Source of the DNA: Psychrobacter sp. Cmf 22.2
Lineage (GTDB): Bacteria; Pseudomonadota; Gammaproteobacteria; Pseudomonadales; Moraxellaceae
Direction: 5' to 3'
NCBI RefSeq assembly: GCF_001921745.1
Contig: NZ_MRYA01000005.1
Coordinates: 62,001 to 126,000 of the forward strand
DNA: 64,000 bases
Positions 1 through 13,136 of this stretch are shown here, piece after piece. The notes beneath the pieces are model-generated. The model saw only the letters and a list, made by a program, of their open reading frames with translations. It did not search any database and was not told the origin of the DNA. A program made the position numbers and the translations under genes. The stretch's first letter is position 1. Each line of letters starts with the position of its first letter.

Positions 1-69
1 ATCACACCCTATTTATGACGCAAAGGTAGATATCTAATGATAACTTTGTAGCCAGCTCGTAGCGCCTAA

Positions 70-103
70 TGCAGTATTGCACTATACTTTATGCAATACT
101 GCA
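70..103. promoter_or_regulatory. Perfect inverted repeat just upstream of the EnvZ-type kinase
   Basis: Arms TGCAGTATTGCA (70-81) and TGCAATACTGCA (92-103) are exact reverse complements around a 10-nt loop. The repeat ends 16 nt before the kinase ATG. No T-run follows, so it does not look like an intrinsic terminator. It could be a protein operator or an mRNA hairpin affecting kinase translation. The remaining bases of 1-119 show no gene; an ompR would lie outside the window. Confidence 0.5.
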
Positions 104-119
104 AGAGCGTTAAATTCTT

Positions 120-1586
120 ATGATTACCCCAACTTCTCGTCATCGCCGCACAGCTTGGTTACCACGTTCGTACTCTAGCACTTGGCTTACAACCTTAATG
201 GTGGCCTTCATTGTCATAATCAGCGTTGGTCTATCTATTTGGTTTTTTTGGCGCAGTTTATATTTACCAGAGCTCAAAAACCATGCGCGTTATTTGACAA
301 GCGAGCTGCGTTTAATGAATAGTGCCAGAAAAGACTGGCAAGACAACCCAAGGATGCAACAATGGCTATATCGTAACTCACACGTGGTAGTCGTTAACAA
401 TCCTAGTGACTTTCCTCAAGTTGAAGACAAGATTTTTGTAGGAGTATTTACAGATGTTTTGCAACGAGAAATCGGAGCGCAATTAGGCCGACCTGTTGAA
501 GTATATTTTAAATTTAAGCCCACGCCTCAGCTATGGATACAAGACAGTCGTGACCAAAGTTTTTGGATTCGTGAACCAGTTGTCTATTATTCTCAATACA
601 GCCCAACATTGTTAGCGTTATTCCTGTTAGGCTTGCCAATCCTGACTTTATTGACAATTATCTTGCTAGCACGTCAGCTAAACCGTCCTCTTCGTCACTT
701 ACAGCGTGCGGCTACCAATTACATTCGTCTTGGTCATGCGACTACTTTGCCAACGCATACAGGACCTACCGAAATCCGCCAGGTCAATACGGCATTCAAT
801 CGACTATTTACAACGCTTAGTCAAGCGCAAAAAGAACGCACTATCATGTTGGCTGGTATCTCACACGATCTGCGTACGCCGCTGACACGCATGCGTTTGA
901 CCGCTGAAATGTTACCAGATGACTTTTTTCGTGAGGGGTTGATTTATGATATCGAAGACATGGATGCAATTTTAGAGCAGTTTATATCTTTTATGAAAGA
1001 TGGTTCTGATGAGCCTGTACGCCTCACCAATTTAGACACTATATTTAATGAAATTATGGTCCAATTTGCTCCTATGCCGTTTGTTTATCAATCAGAGCTT
1101 CAAAGAGCGGTGCCAATACGTCCCTTATCGATAAAACGCCTAGTTATCAATCTTGTGAATAATGCAAATCGTTATGGTAAGCCGCCAATCTATTTGTCTG
1201 CCAATATCGTACCGACCTTCATTGAGACAGTGATTGCAGAAAATACTGATATCGTGACTGAAAGCGAGGTAAATCAAGAAGCTCAGGAGCAATTGATGAT
1301 ATGTGTACGTGACTGCGGCGATGGAGTAGCAGAAGACCAATTAGAACGAATTATGCAACCGTTTGAGCGTGGAGAAACAGCACGTACCACTCAAGGCAGT
1401 GGACTTGGTTTAGCTATTGTTAGCCGTATTGCAGGTTTACATCATGGCACTGTAGAAGCTATCAATCATCCTGAGGGTGGACTACAAGTTTGTATCCGCC
1501 TGCCTCTTCTATCCAAAGTTGCAGATGAAGCGGTCATTGATGATGATTTGACTACCCCAGATAATGCCATCAATAGCGAAGGCTAA
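120..1586 (+). CDS. envZ: EnvZ-type osmosensor histidine kinase
   Basis: Membrane sensor kinase of the two-component EnvZ class, expected to autophosphorylate and pass phosphate to an OmpR-like regulator. One transmembrane helix lies at about residues 24-46, then a periplasmic domain of about 120 residues, a second helix near 162-184, HAMP, and an H-box reading GISHDLRTPLTRMR with the phospho-accepting His at residue 249. That H-box is the EnvZ signature. The HATPase domain shows the N-box (NLVNNANRYG) and G-boxes (DCGDGV, GSGLGLAI). At 488 aa it is slightly longer than E. coli EnvZ (450 aa). ATG at 120 has only a weak ribosome site. An ompR partner would be expected just upstream, outside the window. 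Confidence 0.88.
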   Translation: MITPTSRHRRTAWLPRSYSSTWLTTLMVAFIVIISVGLSIWFFWRSLYLPELKNHARYLTSELRLMNSARKDWQDNPRMQQWLYRNSHVVVVNNPSDFPQVEDKIFVGVFTDVLQREIGAQLGRPVEVYFKFKPTPQLWIQDSRDQSFWIREPVVYYSQYSPTLLALFLLGLPILTLLTIILLARQLNRPLRHLQRAATNYIRLGHATTLPTHTGPTEIRQVNTAFNRLFTTLSQAQKERTIMLAGISHDLRTPLTRMRLTAEMLPDDFFREGLIYDIEDMDAILEQFISFMKDGSDEPVRLTNLDTIFNEIMVQFAPMPFVYQSELQRAVPIRPLSIKRLVINLVNNANRYGKPPIYLSANIVPTFIETVIAENTDIVTESEVNQEAQEQLMICVRDCGDGVAEDQLERIMQPFERGETARTTQGSGLGLAIVSRIAGLHHGTVEAINHPEGGLQVCIRLPLLSKVADEAVIDDDLTTPDNAINSEG

Positions 1587-1649
1587 CAAAAGAACGAATA
1601 TAAGACAATTCATCGAAAACCATCATGAAGAGATGGTTTAAAAAGTGGG

Positions 1650-1829
1650 TTATTCTTTAGTCCCGATTAACGGCGGTACATGCTTGGCACTATTAATAAA
1701 TGTTATTGGATGCGTGAGCTCTGCTTGTGCAGTCTGTAAACTCTCAGTAGGAGTTGGTTTTTGTATAAACAAGTAGTAGCCAAGCATTAAGGCATTTAGT
1801 AATACTAAACCACCGAATAAATAAGGCAT
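1650..1829 (-). CDS. Small single-span membrane protein, 59 aa, unknown function
   Basis: An open frame of 59 codons plus stop, read leftward. It starts MPYLFGGLVLLNALMLGYYL, a single hydrophobic helix, followed by a polar tail of about 35 residues ending in PPLIGTKE. A good ribosome site (GGAGAG) lies 5 nt before the ATG, which makes it a credible gene despite its size. It sits between the envZ-type gene and bfmS, convergent with the former. It belongs to no family I can name. The rest of 1587-2025 holds no other gene that I can see. Confidence 0.6.
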   Translation of the reverse strand: MPYLFGGLVLLNALMLGYYLFIQKPTPTESLQTAQAELTHPITFINSAKHVPPLIGTKE

Positions 1830-2025
1830 TTTACTCTCCTGTACAGCCTTAAACTCAAAATAACGGTAAGCTCAATATTACCGTAGATAAGGTTATTACT
1901 TACCAAAACGTGATTTATTGATCTCATTCATAAATCACGTGGTCGACTCCATTAACAACTCTAAATGATTTTAGTTGATAAAGTCTTCTCATACAAATCA
2001 ATTATTGGCTAATAAGGTTTTTGGG

Positions 2026-3714
2026 TTACTCATCGCTAAAGTCACGGTCACTTTTTTCTTGAGTCAGCTCATCGGCAGCAAGCACTTGTGTTAAAGGTTT
2101 AATGGGCCATGTCATAACAAATCTTGCCCCGCCAAGACTATCGCTTTCATCCACCTTCATACTGCCATTAAACCAAAACGCAATGCGTGAAACAATAGAT
2201 AGTCCCAGCCCATATCCACCTGATGCTCGTGTACGGCTATCATCTAAACGAGAAAAGGGAATAAATACTTTTTCACGATCTTCCTCAGGTATACCGTGAC
2301 CATCGTCTTCAACACTAACAAAAGCATTGCCTTTTTTGACACCAGCACTAATAACTATGGTTGTTTCTGCATAGCGCAGCGCATTACCAGCAAGGTTTTG
2401 AATAACGCGATGTAGATAGCGGCGATCTGCTATTGCTGTTACTTTTGCACTTGGAAGTTTTCCAACGACCTTGATAGACTTCCCTAAGGCATTGGTCTCG
2501 CGTACCACCTGCTCAACCAGTTCCCTAAGGTTTACTGACTCTAATTCTAACTTAGGAGATCCCTCTTCAAGTTTTGCGTAGGTCAAAATCTCATCAATTA
2601 ATCCATTCAGTGCTTCGATATCTTCGTCGATATAGTCACGCTGCATAAAGCGTGAGTCCTCGTCATCGGTATCTGCAAGCATATCTACAGCAAAGCGAAT
2701 ACGTGCTACGGGCGTACGTAACTCATGAGAAACCGCTCGAGTCAGCTCACGTTGTGATTCAATCAGACGTTTAATATGTTCTGTCATCGCATTGAATGTG
2801 GCTGACAAACGCGCGATCTCATCTTGTCCAATGACTTGTACTTGAATATCAAGATTGCCTTGGCTAACTTCGTTCACCCCTACTTGAATCAGCTGTAGTT
2901 TACGCTCAAGTGGAAAGATTAACGCATACACACCTAGGCTAATTAGGAACATACTTATCAGAACCATACTGATAATTAAATTTAACGGGAACCAATTAAA
3001 CAAAGAAACAGGACCCATTACAATAGCCATATCATTGATCTCAGAGGGCACAATTATTCTAATAGCAGAGTTGCCTCGGCTGGTGCTAGTATCTTGAAAC
3101 AATATAACCACTTCATCACGGCGTAGGCGTGCCATCTGATCAGTGTCCAAGCCCAATGCATTGACGCTCTTAAGCTCTAACGGAAAAGAGAATTTCTCTT
3201 CTAACTCTTTTAGACGCGTACGTTTTGCAGACAACGTCGTATAGTAAGACAGATCATCCAACAAAAACACTGCCATTGCCCGTACTTGTTGCTCTGTAAC
3301 TTGCGATATTCTAACAGTTAATACGCTTTCTCCATCTGGTAGACGATGATAAACATCGGCATAAGTAGGCTGACTGTTATAACGCACGACTGTATTGCCG
3401 TTATCAAAACGGCGTAACTCACTTGAACTAAAGTCTATTTCGGCAGTAGGCACAATACGAAAGGTTGAGCCAAATAGACTACTAGCGTCCGATAACCAAT
3501 ATTCGCGTTGAGTGGCGCTTATCTGTCGACCCACACCTTCGCTAACTAAATAAAAGGCGCCTGTAGCCATATTCTCACGATAGGTTTGTACACGCTCCTT
3601 ATTAATAGTATCCATTAATAACTGAGCAAATAAGGCCACACATAGACAGACTATCAATAGACCGGCATAAATTCGAACAAAAATACTGTGCTTTAAAGAG
3701 GAAACTAATGACAT
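2026..3714 (-). CDS. bfmS: BfmS-type sensor histidine kinase
   Basis: Sensor kinase predicted to control the response regulator encoded just upstream. In Acinetobacter, BfmRS governs envelope, capsule and biofilm traits. Layout: transmembrane helix near residues 13-33, a periplasmic domain of about 200 residues, a second helix, HAMP, an H-box VSHELRTPVARIR with His at residue 330, N-box NLAGNALRYA, and G-boxes DDGHGIPEED and GGYGLGLSIV. ATG at 3714 was chosen; the frame extends 5 codons further to a TTG (3729), but neither start has a strong ribosome site. The length of 562 aa fits the BfmS/RstB class. It is separated from bfmR by 339 bp containing a terminator, which is unusual for a kinase-regulator pair. 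Confidence 0.85.
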   Translation of the reverse strand: MSLVSSLKHSIFVRIYAGLLIVCLCVALFAQLLMDTINKERVQTYRENMATGAFYLVSEGVGRQISATQREYWLSDASSLFGSTFRIVPTAEIDFSSSELRRFDNGNTVVRYNSQPTYADVYHRLPDGESVLTVRISQVTEQQVRAMAVFLLDDLSYYTTLSAKRTRLKELEEKFSFPLELKSVNALGLDTDQMARLRRDEVVILFQDTSTSRGNSAIRIIVPSEINDMAIVMGPVSLFNWFPLNLIISMVLISMFLISLGVYALIFPLERKLQLIQVGVNEVSQGNLDIQVQVIGQDEIARLSATFNAMTEHIKRLIESQRELTRAVSHELRTPVARIRFAVDMLADTDDEDSRFMQRDYIDEDIEALNGLIDEILTYAKLEEGSPKLELESVNLRELVEQVVRETNALGKSIKVVGKLPSAKVTAIADRRYLHRVIQNLAGNALRYAETTIVISAGVKKGNAFVSVEDDGHGIPEEDREKVFIPFSRLDDSRTRASGGYGLGLSIVSRIAFWFNGSMKVDESDSLGGARFVMTWPIKPLTQVLAADELTQEKSDRDFSDE

Positions 3715-3977
3715 ACGTGCCGTGACCAAACTGTTGAGTAATAACTGCTAGTACCGTTTTGTATTGAGATATCGACATTACAAAAGGTAACAAGCACTGT
3801 TAAATAAGCATAAAACTTAAAGATGATATTTTATCATTATATTTAAATATCATAACCATAATACAATGACTGTTTTAAAGTCAGATCTATATAATGTATA
3901 TTGAGCTTGCATCCAAAATTACCGCTTAATTAAACCACATAACGCTTGTCTTAAGTTCAAAAACTTGAAATTTAGCC

Positions 3978-4004
3978 ACAAAAAAACCAGCAAAGTGCTG
4001 GTTT
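3978..4004 (-). terminator. Intrinsic terminator after bfmR
   Basis: On the minus strand, AAACCAGCA (4004-3996) pairs with TGCTGGTTT (3992-3984) around a 3-nt loop, and runs into a tract of seven T (3986-3980). This is a textbook intrinsic terminator in the direction of bfmR transcription. It lies between bfmR and bfmS, so bfmS needs read-through or its own promoter within 3715-3977. That remaining interval is AT-rich and shows no gene. Confidence 0.8.
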
Positions 4005-4053
4005 CTTGTTAACTAAATAAAAATTATCAGTTATGGCTATCGTCAGAATAAGC

Positions 4054-4770
4054 CTAATTGCCTTCTTTGACGAAGAGATAGCCTTTACTACGTACCGTCT
4101 TGATACGTTTCGGGTTTTCTGGATCATCACCAATCTTAGGACGAATACGTGAAATACGCACATCAATAGAGCGATCTTGACCATCATATTCGATACCGCG
4201 TAGACGCTCGAAGATATCTTCACGCGACAAAATACGACCAGCATTAGAAGCCAATAACCATAATAAATCGTATTCAGCGCTGGTAAAGTCAACCAACTCG
4301 TCACTTAGTGTCACAGATCGACCACCATTATCGATGACCAACTCACCGAACTCTAAACGCTGTGGCACATCTTCTGATGGCGCATTTTCTGAGCGGCGTA
4401 ACAACGCACGGATACGTGCTAACAATACGCGCGGTTGAGCCGGCTTGGCAACGTAATCGTCAGCACCCATCTCAAGACCCAGTACTTGATCCATATCTTC
4501 TGTACGTGCAGTCAGCATCAAAATTGGATTTTGATAATGTGGACGCACTTCACGGCATACGGTTAGACCATCACTACCAGGAAGCATGACATCAAGTACT
4601 ACTAAATCTGGTTGTTCGTTAACGATACGACGAATGGCTCGATTACCATCAGTCTCGATCGCTACTTCTAAGCCATTCTTAACCAAATAATCTTGGGTTA
4701 ACATAGCTAAACGCTCATCATCTTCAACAATCAAAATTCGGAGTGTGTTGTCTTCTTCAGTCGTTGTCAT
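4054..4770 (-). CDS. bfmR: BfmR-type OmpR/PhoB-family response regulator
   Basis: DNA-binding response regulator of 238 aa. The receiver domain has the acidic pair (EDDER), the phospho-acceptor Asp at residue 60 (VVLDVMLPG), Thr in LMLTART and Lys in YVAKP. The C-terminal winged helix includes DFTSAEYDLLWLLASN and ends RIKTVRSKGYLFVKE. From memory it is nearly collinear with Acinetobacter BfmR (acceptor D58 there, with a slightly shorter N-terminus), which makes the name more secure than for its kinase. It is transcribed leftward toward bfmS with a terminator in between. ATG at 4770 is the only sensible start. Confidence 0.92.
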   Translation of the reverse strand: MTTTEEDNTLRILIVEDDERLAMLTQDYLVKNGLEVAIETDGNRAIRRIVNEQPDLVVLDVMLPGSDGLTVCREVRPHYQNPILMLTARTEDMDQVLGLEMGADDYVAKPAQPRVLLARIRALLRRSENAPSEDVPQRLEFGELVIDNGGRSVTLSDELVDFTSAEYDLLWLLASNAGRILSREDIFERLRGIEYDGQDRSIDVRISRIRPKIGDDPENPKRIKTVRSKGYLFVKEGN

Positions 4771-5217
4771 TGGTGTGTCCTATAATATATAAAATTAATA
4801 GCAGGTAATTTAGTAGCACAATGAAATGGAACAGTTGATGTTCTTATGAATGGTGCAATTGTGGTAACACAGTATACTATCAAATAGTCAGCTTTCTATA
4901 CTATAGCTTATTGTCGTTAACAAAACCTATAAAGAACATATCCTATAAGTTTAGTCAACGTCCAATAATCTTAAGTCTTTAGATATTTACATAATGAAGA
5001 GTAGTATTAAATGGCTAGTAATCAAATATCATAAAAAATCACATTTACTATAAAAGAATACTATTGCTCACAATCTCATTAAAAACGTTCATTACTATTA
5101 ACGATTCAACTATTATCGATTTAATAAAGAATATAAAATATTTACTTCTTCTAACGAAATACCATATTAGGAAAAGAGATTAGGTAGTAAATTTTATTAT
5201 TTAATCAACTAAATTTG
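4771..5217. other. AT-rich intergenic region between bfmR and the atp terminator
   Basis: About 450 bp, very AT-rich, without a convincing reading frame on either strand. It must carry the bfmR promoter, reading leftward. No operator could be recognised in it. Confidence 0.5.
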
Positions 5218-5272
5218 TTGATAATCATAAAAAAAACAGCCCATGATGGACTGTTTTTTTTATGATTATCAA
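5218..5272. terminator. 55-bp near-perfect palindrome, probable bidirectional terminator after atpC
   Basis: The 22-nt left arm (5218-5239) is the exact reverse complement of the right arm (5251-5272). The centre CCAT-G-ATGG extends the pairing with a single mismatch (5240/5250). Each arm contains AAAAAAAACAG or CTGTTTTTTTT, so either strand gives a hairpin with a run of eight T. It lies 43 bp beyond the atpC stop codon and is placed to end the ATP synthase transcript. Confidence 0.8.
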
Positions 5273-5315
5273 TAATATCAAATAAAAACTGCTACTTAAC
5301 GTGATAGAAAATATA

Positions 5316-5732
5316 TTAAGCGCGGTTTTTGTATTTACGAATCGTTTGTAGCTGGGCTACTGACTCTGCCAATGATGCCAAAGCGGCATTGGTTTGTACG
5401 GTATCAGATTGGTTGACCAGCATTTGCTCCGCTTTTTTGCGTGCTTCAACGATTTTACTTTCATCGAGGTTGTGTGCGCGCATAGCAGTATCAGCGAGTA
5501 CAGTGACCATCTTTGGTTGTACTTCTAAAACGCCACCTGATACATAAATCACTTCTTCTTCACCGTTTGGTGTTTGCACTCGCATCGCACCCGGTTTTAG
5601 CAAAGTAATAAGCGGTGTGTGACCTGGCAATACACCAATCTCGCCTTCAGTACCCGTAGCTATTAACATGCTGATTTCGCCCGAGTACAACTCTTCACGA
5701 GCACTTACGACGCGACATTGTAACGTTGCCAT
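5316..5732 (-). CDS. atpC: ATP synthase F1 subunit epsilon
   Basis: Central-stalk subunit of F1Fo ATP synthase that couples rotation to catalysis and inhibits ATP hydrolysis. The 138-aa protein begins MATLQCRVVSAREELYSGEI and has the N-terminal beta-sandwich with GTEGEIGVLPGHTPLIT, followed by the two-helix C-terminal domain (ALASLAESVAQLQTIRKY). The frame is open 9 codons further upstream, but ATG at 5732 gives the family length and has a GGAG-type ribosome site just before it. Last gene of the operon, 103 bp after atpD. Confidence 0.96.
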   Translation of the reverse strand: MATLQCRVVSAREELYSGEISMLIATGTEGEIGVLPGHTPLITLLKPGAMRVQTPNGEEEVIYVSGGVLEVQPKMVTVLADTAMRAHNLDESKIVEARKKAEQMLVNQSDTVQTNAALASLAESVAQLQTIRKYKNRA

Positions 5733-5835
5733 ATTTAACTCCTTACGATCAAAACACAATCAAAACTGCTATGCGTTATCTATTCGTAAGTAGGCTTGAA
5801 CAGCCTACTTACGCTTTAGTAAATACTAACACAAC

Positions 5836-7287
<1,452 letters not shown>

Positions 7288-7307
7288 CTATATATAGGTG
7301 TAGTCAA

Positions 7308-8189
7308 TTATGAAACAGCAGCAGCACCGCCAACGATTTCCGAGATCTCTCGAGTAATCGCCGCTTGACGCAGCTTGTTATAAACCAACTGTAAATCGTT
7401 AATAAGGTCACCAGCATTATCTGTTGCTGCTTTCATCGCTACCATACGTGAGGACTGCTCAGAAGCAATGTTTTCCATTACCGCTTGATAAACAATCGAC
7501 TCAATATAGCGACCAAGCAATTCATCAATCAACGTCTTGATGTCAGGCTCATAGATATAATCCCAGCTAAGCTCTGTCTGTATGCCACTTTCTTCATCAT
7601 CAAATGAGCGCTCCGGTAAAGGAACCAATTGATTGACGGTTGGCTTTTGAGTCATGGCATTAACAAACTGGTTATATACCACATAGATACGGTCAATATT
7701 GCCGTTACTATAATCCTCGAGCATGGCCTGAACGGGAGAGTTTATTTGCTCAAACGTTGGTTTATCGCCATAGTCAGTCACCGCTGACGTCACTTTACCA
7801 CCAAAGTTTTTGAAAAAACTCACCCCTTTAGCGCCAATGACTGCAAATTCAGTTTGTACAGACTGGTCTTGATAATCTCGAATACTCTTAGATAGAGCCT
7901 TGAATAAATTAATATTCAAACCACCCGCCAGACCACGATCAGAGGTAATGACGATATAGCCAACCTTGTTGACCGGACGCGATACCATGTATGGGTGTTT
8001 GTAGTCTGATGAAGCATGCACCAAATGTGAAATAACCCGGCGCATACTATCAGCATACGGGCGACCCACTTCCATGCGCTCTTGAGCACGGCGCATCTTA
8101 CTCGCCGCTACCATTTGCATAGCACGAGTGATTTTTTGGGTGCTTTTAATACTGGTGACTTTGGCACGTATCTCTTTTAAGCTTGCCAT
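7308..8189 (-). CDS. atpG: ATP synthase F1 subunit gamma
   Basis: Rotating central shaft of F1. The 293-aa protein begins [36 protein letters not shown], the canonical N-terminal helix, and ends with the paired C-terminal helix ([20 protein letters not shown]). The middle contains the Rossmann-like segment [17 protein letters not shown]. Length matches the family. It sits between atpA (206-bp gap, long for this operon) and atpD. Confidence 0.97.
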   Translation of the reverse strand: MASLKEIRAKVTSIKSTQKITRAMQMVAASKMRRAQERMEVGRPYADSMRRVISHLVHASSDYKHPYMVSRPVNKVGYIVITSDRGLAGGLNINLFKALSKSIRDYQDQSVQTEFAVIGAKGVSFFKNFGGKVTSAVTDYGDKPTFEQINSPVQAMLEDYSNGNIDRIYVVYNQFVNAMTQKPTVNQLVPLPERSFDDEESGIQTELSWDYIYEPDIKTLIDELLGRYIESIVYQAVMENIASEQSSRMVAMKAATDNAGDLINDLQLVYNKLRQAAITREISEIVGGAAAVS

Positions 8190-8395
8190 AATGATTCCAA
8201 TATAAGAGGGTTAAAAAGCATTTGCGCATGCAACATACAGTTAATATATAGTATCACTCTATCAGAGTACTCATTACATGTTTTGCATGACGCGACTAAT
8301 ACCGTCAATGGTTAGAATAATGGCGCAAATATCTGCTTAGACAACGCGCCCATTTTAACAATTAAATTATAACCAATCCGGCTTAACCCGTTAAA

Positions 8396-9940
8396 TTAAT
8401 AACTGTGATTCTGTTTAAAAGTCTGTACTGCTGACTTTAAACGTCCTGCGATATCATCGTTATAATTCGCAGTATCATCAATCTCGCGCATCAATTCACT
8501 TTGCTCATCATGCATATAGCGTAAGTAAGCTTCTTCAAAAGCACCAATCTTTTCAACTGGTACATCCGCCAAGAATCCTTCGTTTGAAGCATAAATAACC
8601 GCTGCTTGTTCAGCAATTGACATAGGTTGATACTGTTTTTGCTTCATCAGCTCGGTGACGCGCTCACCATGATCAAGCTGCTCACGAGTCGCATCATCAA
8701 GATCAGAGGCAAACTGAGCAAAGGCTGCCAATTCACGGTACTGTGCTAGCGCGGTACGAATACCACCAGAGAGCTTTTTAATGATCTTAGTCTGAGCAGA
8801 GCCACCAACACGAGATACTGAGATACCAGCGTTAACCGCAGGACGGATACCTGAGTTAAATAAGCTTGATTCTAAGAAGATCTGACCATCAGTGATCGAG
8901 ATCACGTTAGTCGGTACGAATGCTGATACGTCACCTGCTTGGGTTTCGATGATAGGTAGTGCGGTTAAAGAACCTGTTTTACCTTTCACTTCACCGTTGG
9001 TGAACTTTTCTACATAATCGGCATTTACACGTGATGCACGCTCAAGTAGGCGTGAATGTAAGTAGAATACATCACCAGGATAAGCTTCACGACCTGGCGG
9101 ACGACGTAGCAACAGTGAAATCTGACGATAAGCAACAGCTTGTTTTGACAAGTCATCGAATACAATTAGTGCATCTTCACCGCGATCACGGAAGTACTCA
9201 CCCATTGTACAGCCTGAGTATGGTGCAAGGTACTGTAGTGCTGCTGGCTCTGATGCCGAAGCGACTACAACGGTGGTATATTCTAAAGCACCGGTTTGCT
9301 CAAGCTTACGTACGACGTTGGCAATAGTAGAGCGTTTCTGACCGACTGCGACGTATACACACTTGATGCCAGAAGCTTTCTGGGCGATGATCGCATCGAT
9401 AGCCATTGCTGTTTTACCAGTCTGACGGTCACCAATAATAAGCTCACGCTGACCACGACCGATTGGAATCATAGTATCAACGGCTTTATAACCTGTCATC
9501 ACTGGTTGATCAACTGATTGACGATCGATAACACCTGGAGCGATTTTTTCGACTTTATCTGTCAATTTGGCATCGATAGGACCTTTGCCATCAATGGGAT
9601 TACCCAAGGCATCAACAACACGGCCTAGCATCTCAGGACCTACTGGTACTTCAAGAATACGACCAGTACAATAGGCTTTTTGACCTTCTTGCAGCTGTAG
9701 GTAATCACCAAGTACTACCGCGCCAACAGAATCACGCTCTAGGTTAAGCGCCATTCCATAGATTTCGCCTTCAAACTCAATCATTTCGCCGTACATGGCA
9801 TCTTCAAGACCATGAATCTGCACGATACCGTCAGATACTTTGACAATCGTGCCTTCATTCTTTGCAGTTGCACCCGCATCAAGGTCTTGAATACGCTGCT
9901 TAATCAGGTTACTGATTTCCGCTGGATTCAATTGTTGCAT
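8396..9940 (-). CDS. atpA: ATP synthase F1 subunit alpha
   Basis: Non-catalytic nucleotide-binding F1 subunit, 514 aa. It shows [17 protein letters not shown] at the N-terminus, Walker A GDRQTGKT at residues 170-177, the [20 protein letters not shown] segment, Walker B ([12 protein letters not shown]) and the conserved arginine region [10 protein letters not shown]. Length and order are standard. It lies 93 bp after atpH. Confidence 0.98.
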   Translation of the reverse strand: MQQLNPAEISNLIKQRIQDLDAGATAKNEGTIVKVSDGIVQIHGLEDAMYGEMIEFEGEIYGMALNLERDSVGAVVLGDYLQLQEGQKAYCTGRILEVPVGPEMLGRVVDALGNPIDGKGPIDAKLTDKVEKIAPGVIDRQSVDQPVMTGYKAVDTMIPIGRGQRELIIGDRQTGKTAMAIDAIIAQKASGIKCVYVAVGQKRSTIANVVRKLEQTGALEYTTVVVASASEPAALQYLAPYSGCTMGEYFRDRGEDALIVFDDLSKQAVAYRQISLLLRRPPGREAYPGDVFYLHSRLLERASRVNADYVEKFTNGEVKGKTGSLTALPIIETQAGDVSAFVPTNVISITDGQIFLESSLFNSGIRPAVNAGISVSRVGGSAQTKIIKKLSGGIRTALAQYRELAAFAQFASDLDDATREQLDHGERVTELMKQKQYQPMSIAEQAAVIYASNEGFLADVPVEKIGAFEEAYLRYMHDEQSELMREIDDTANYNDDIAGRLKSAVQTFKQNHSY

Positions 9941-10033
9941 TGCCTTGTTTCCTTTAATTTATGATAACCCGCCCACTGACTTAAATGCTCTTACGTTCAC
10001 GCAGATTTTATATGACTGCGTCACTGAATGGCA

Positions 10034-10657
10034 TTAGGCAGTTAGCTGTGTTTTTAACTGTTGTAACTTGCCGCGCATTGAATCATCAATGACTTTGTCA
10101 CCGACTTTGATTGTAGCGCCTGCCAATAGACTTGGATCAACTGACTCATGAATTACCACACTAGCATTGAGCGATGCGGCAAGACGCGTTTGAATCGTTT
10201 CGCGCTGGGCATCGGTCAATGGATAGGCAGAAGTTACATATGCGTCAAGCTGCTTTAAGCTTATTGCCTTGTGACGGCGATAATGCTCATAAACTTCAGG
10301 AAGCAGTGCCAGACGCTCTTGTTCTGATAACTGTTTAATGAAGTTACTAAGTGCTACTGATACTTTCGTATAGCTGGTGTCACCGCTTGGTAGAACACCT
10401 TGGTTCTCATTTAACAGCTGCTTAAAAGCAGAGTCATTAGGACCAGCTACTTGCGTATCATAAAGATCGACCAAAGCAGCTGACTTATGCTCAGCAGAAA
10501 CAGCTGGATTTTCCAGCCAAGTACTGAACGACTTGTCATTGACAACGCGGCTGGCAATAAATAAGAAGTTTTCCCACTCATTTACTACCCCATTTTCGTT
10601 GGCATAGTCAAACGCGGCTTTAGCGTACGGTCGTGCTAAGGTTGATAAGTCAGCCAT
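10034..10657 (-). CDS. atpH: ATP synthase F1 subunit delta
   Basis: Peripheral-stalk subunit connecting subunit b to the alpha subunits. It begins [19 protein letters not shown], typical of the family, and ends with the conserved [20 protein letters not shown]. At 207 aa it is about 30 residues longer than the usual 177-178; the extra length lies in the middle, around [19 protein letters not shown]. It starts 13 bp after the atpF stop codon. Confidence 0.94.
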   Translation of the reverse strand: MADLSTLARPYAKAAFDYANENGVVNEWENFLFIASRVVNDKSFSTWLENPAVSAEHKSAALVDLYDTQVAGPNDSAFKQLLNENQGVLPSGDTSYTKVSVALSNFIKQLSEQERLALLPEVYEHYRRHKAISLKQLDAYVTSAYPLTDAQRETIQTRLAASLNASVVIHESVDPSLLAGATIKVGDKVIDDSMRGKLQQLKTQLTA

Positions 10658-10670
10658 GATATCCTCACAA

Positions 10671-11141
10671 TTACAGCTTCGCCGCCAGTTGGTCTAACAT
10701 ACTGGCATGTTTTTGCTCATCGACTTTGTCTTGCAAAATCTTCTCAGCACCAAGTACAGCCAGTTCAGCAACTTGCGCACGTAATGATTCACGCGCTTGG
10801 TTAATTTCTTGTTCGATAGAAGCTTGCGCTTGTTGGCGAATACGCTCACCTTCTGCTTGGGCTTGCGTTTTTGCATCTTCGACAAGCTGGTTGGCACTTT
10901 TATTAGCTTGCTCGATTAAAGCAGCAGCTTTAGTCTTAGCAGCATCGAGTTCCTGCTGGACATCTTGCTCCGCGGTTGCCAGGTCTGCTTTTGCTTTTTC
11001 TGCGGCATTTAAGCCTTCAGCGATTTTACGCTGACGTTCGTTGATAGCCCCAATAAGTGGTGGCCACACGAATTTCATGCAAAAAATCACAAATATTGCA
11101 AAAGCAATGGCTTGACCGACGAGGGTAAAATTGATATTCAC
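10671..11141 (-). CDS. atpF: ATP synthase Fo subunit b
   Basis: Peripheral-stalk subunit, 156 aa, the standard length. The N-terminal membrane helix ([20 protein letters not shown]) is followed by a long charged coiled coil rich in Ala, Lys, Glu and Gln (residues about 40-145). It lies 13 bp before atpH and 117 bp after atpE. Confidence 0.96.
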   Translation of the reverse strand: MNINFTLVGQAIAFAIFVIFCMKFVWPPLIGAINERQRKIAEGLNAAEKAKADLATAEQDVQQELDAAKTKAAALIEQANKSANQLVEDAKTQAQAEGERIRQQAQASIEQEINQARESLRAQVAELAVLGAEKILQDKVDEQKHASMLDQLAAKL

Positions 11142-11258
11142 GTGATCACCTCTTTGTTAATGAAAAATCAGTTTAATTGGTCATGTTTGGCAGTCAAATC
11201 TTGACTATATTTGATAGTAAATCTTTGAACACCAAACACTTACAACTGAGCTTTCGGA

Positions 11259-11525
<267 letters not shown>

Positions 11526-11540
11526 CTATTGAATGTCTAA

Positions 11541-13136
<1,596 letters not shown>

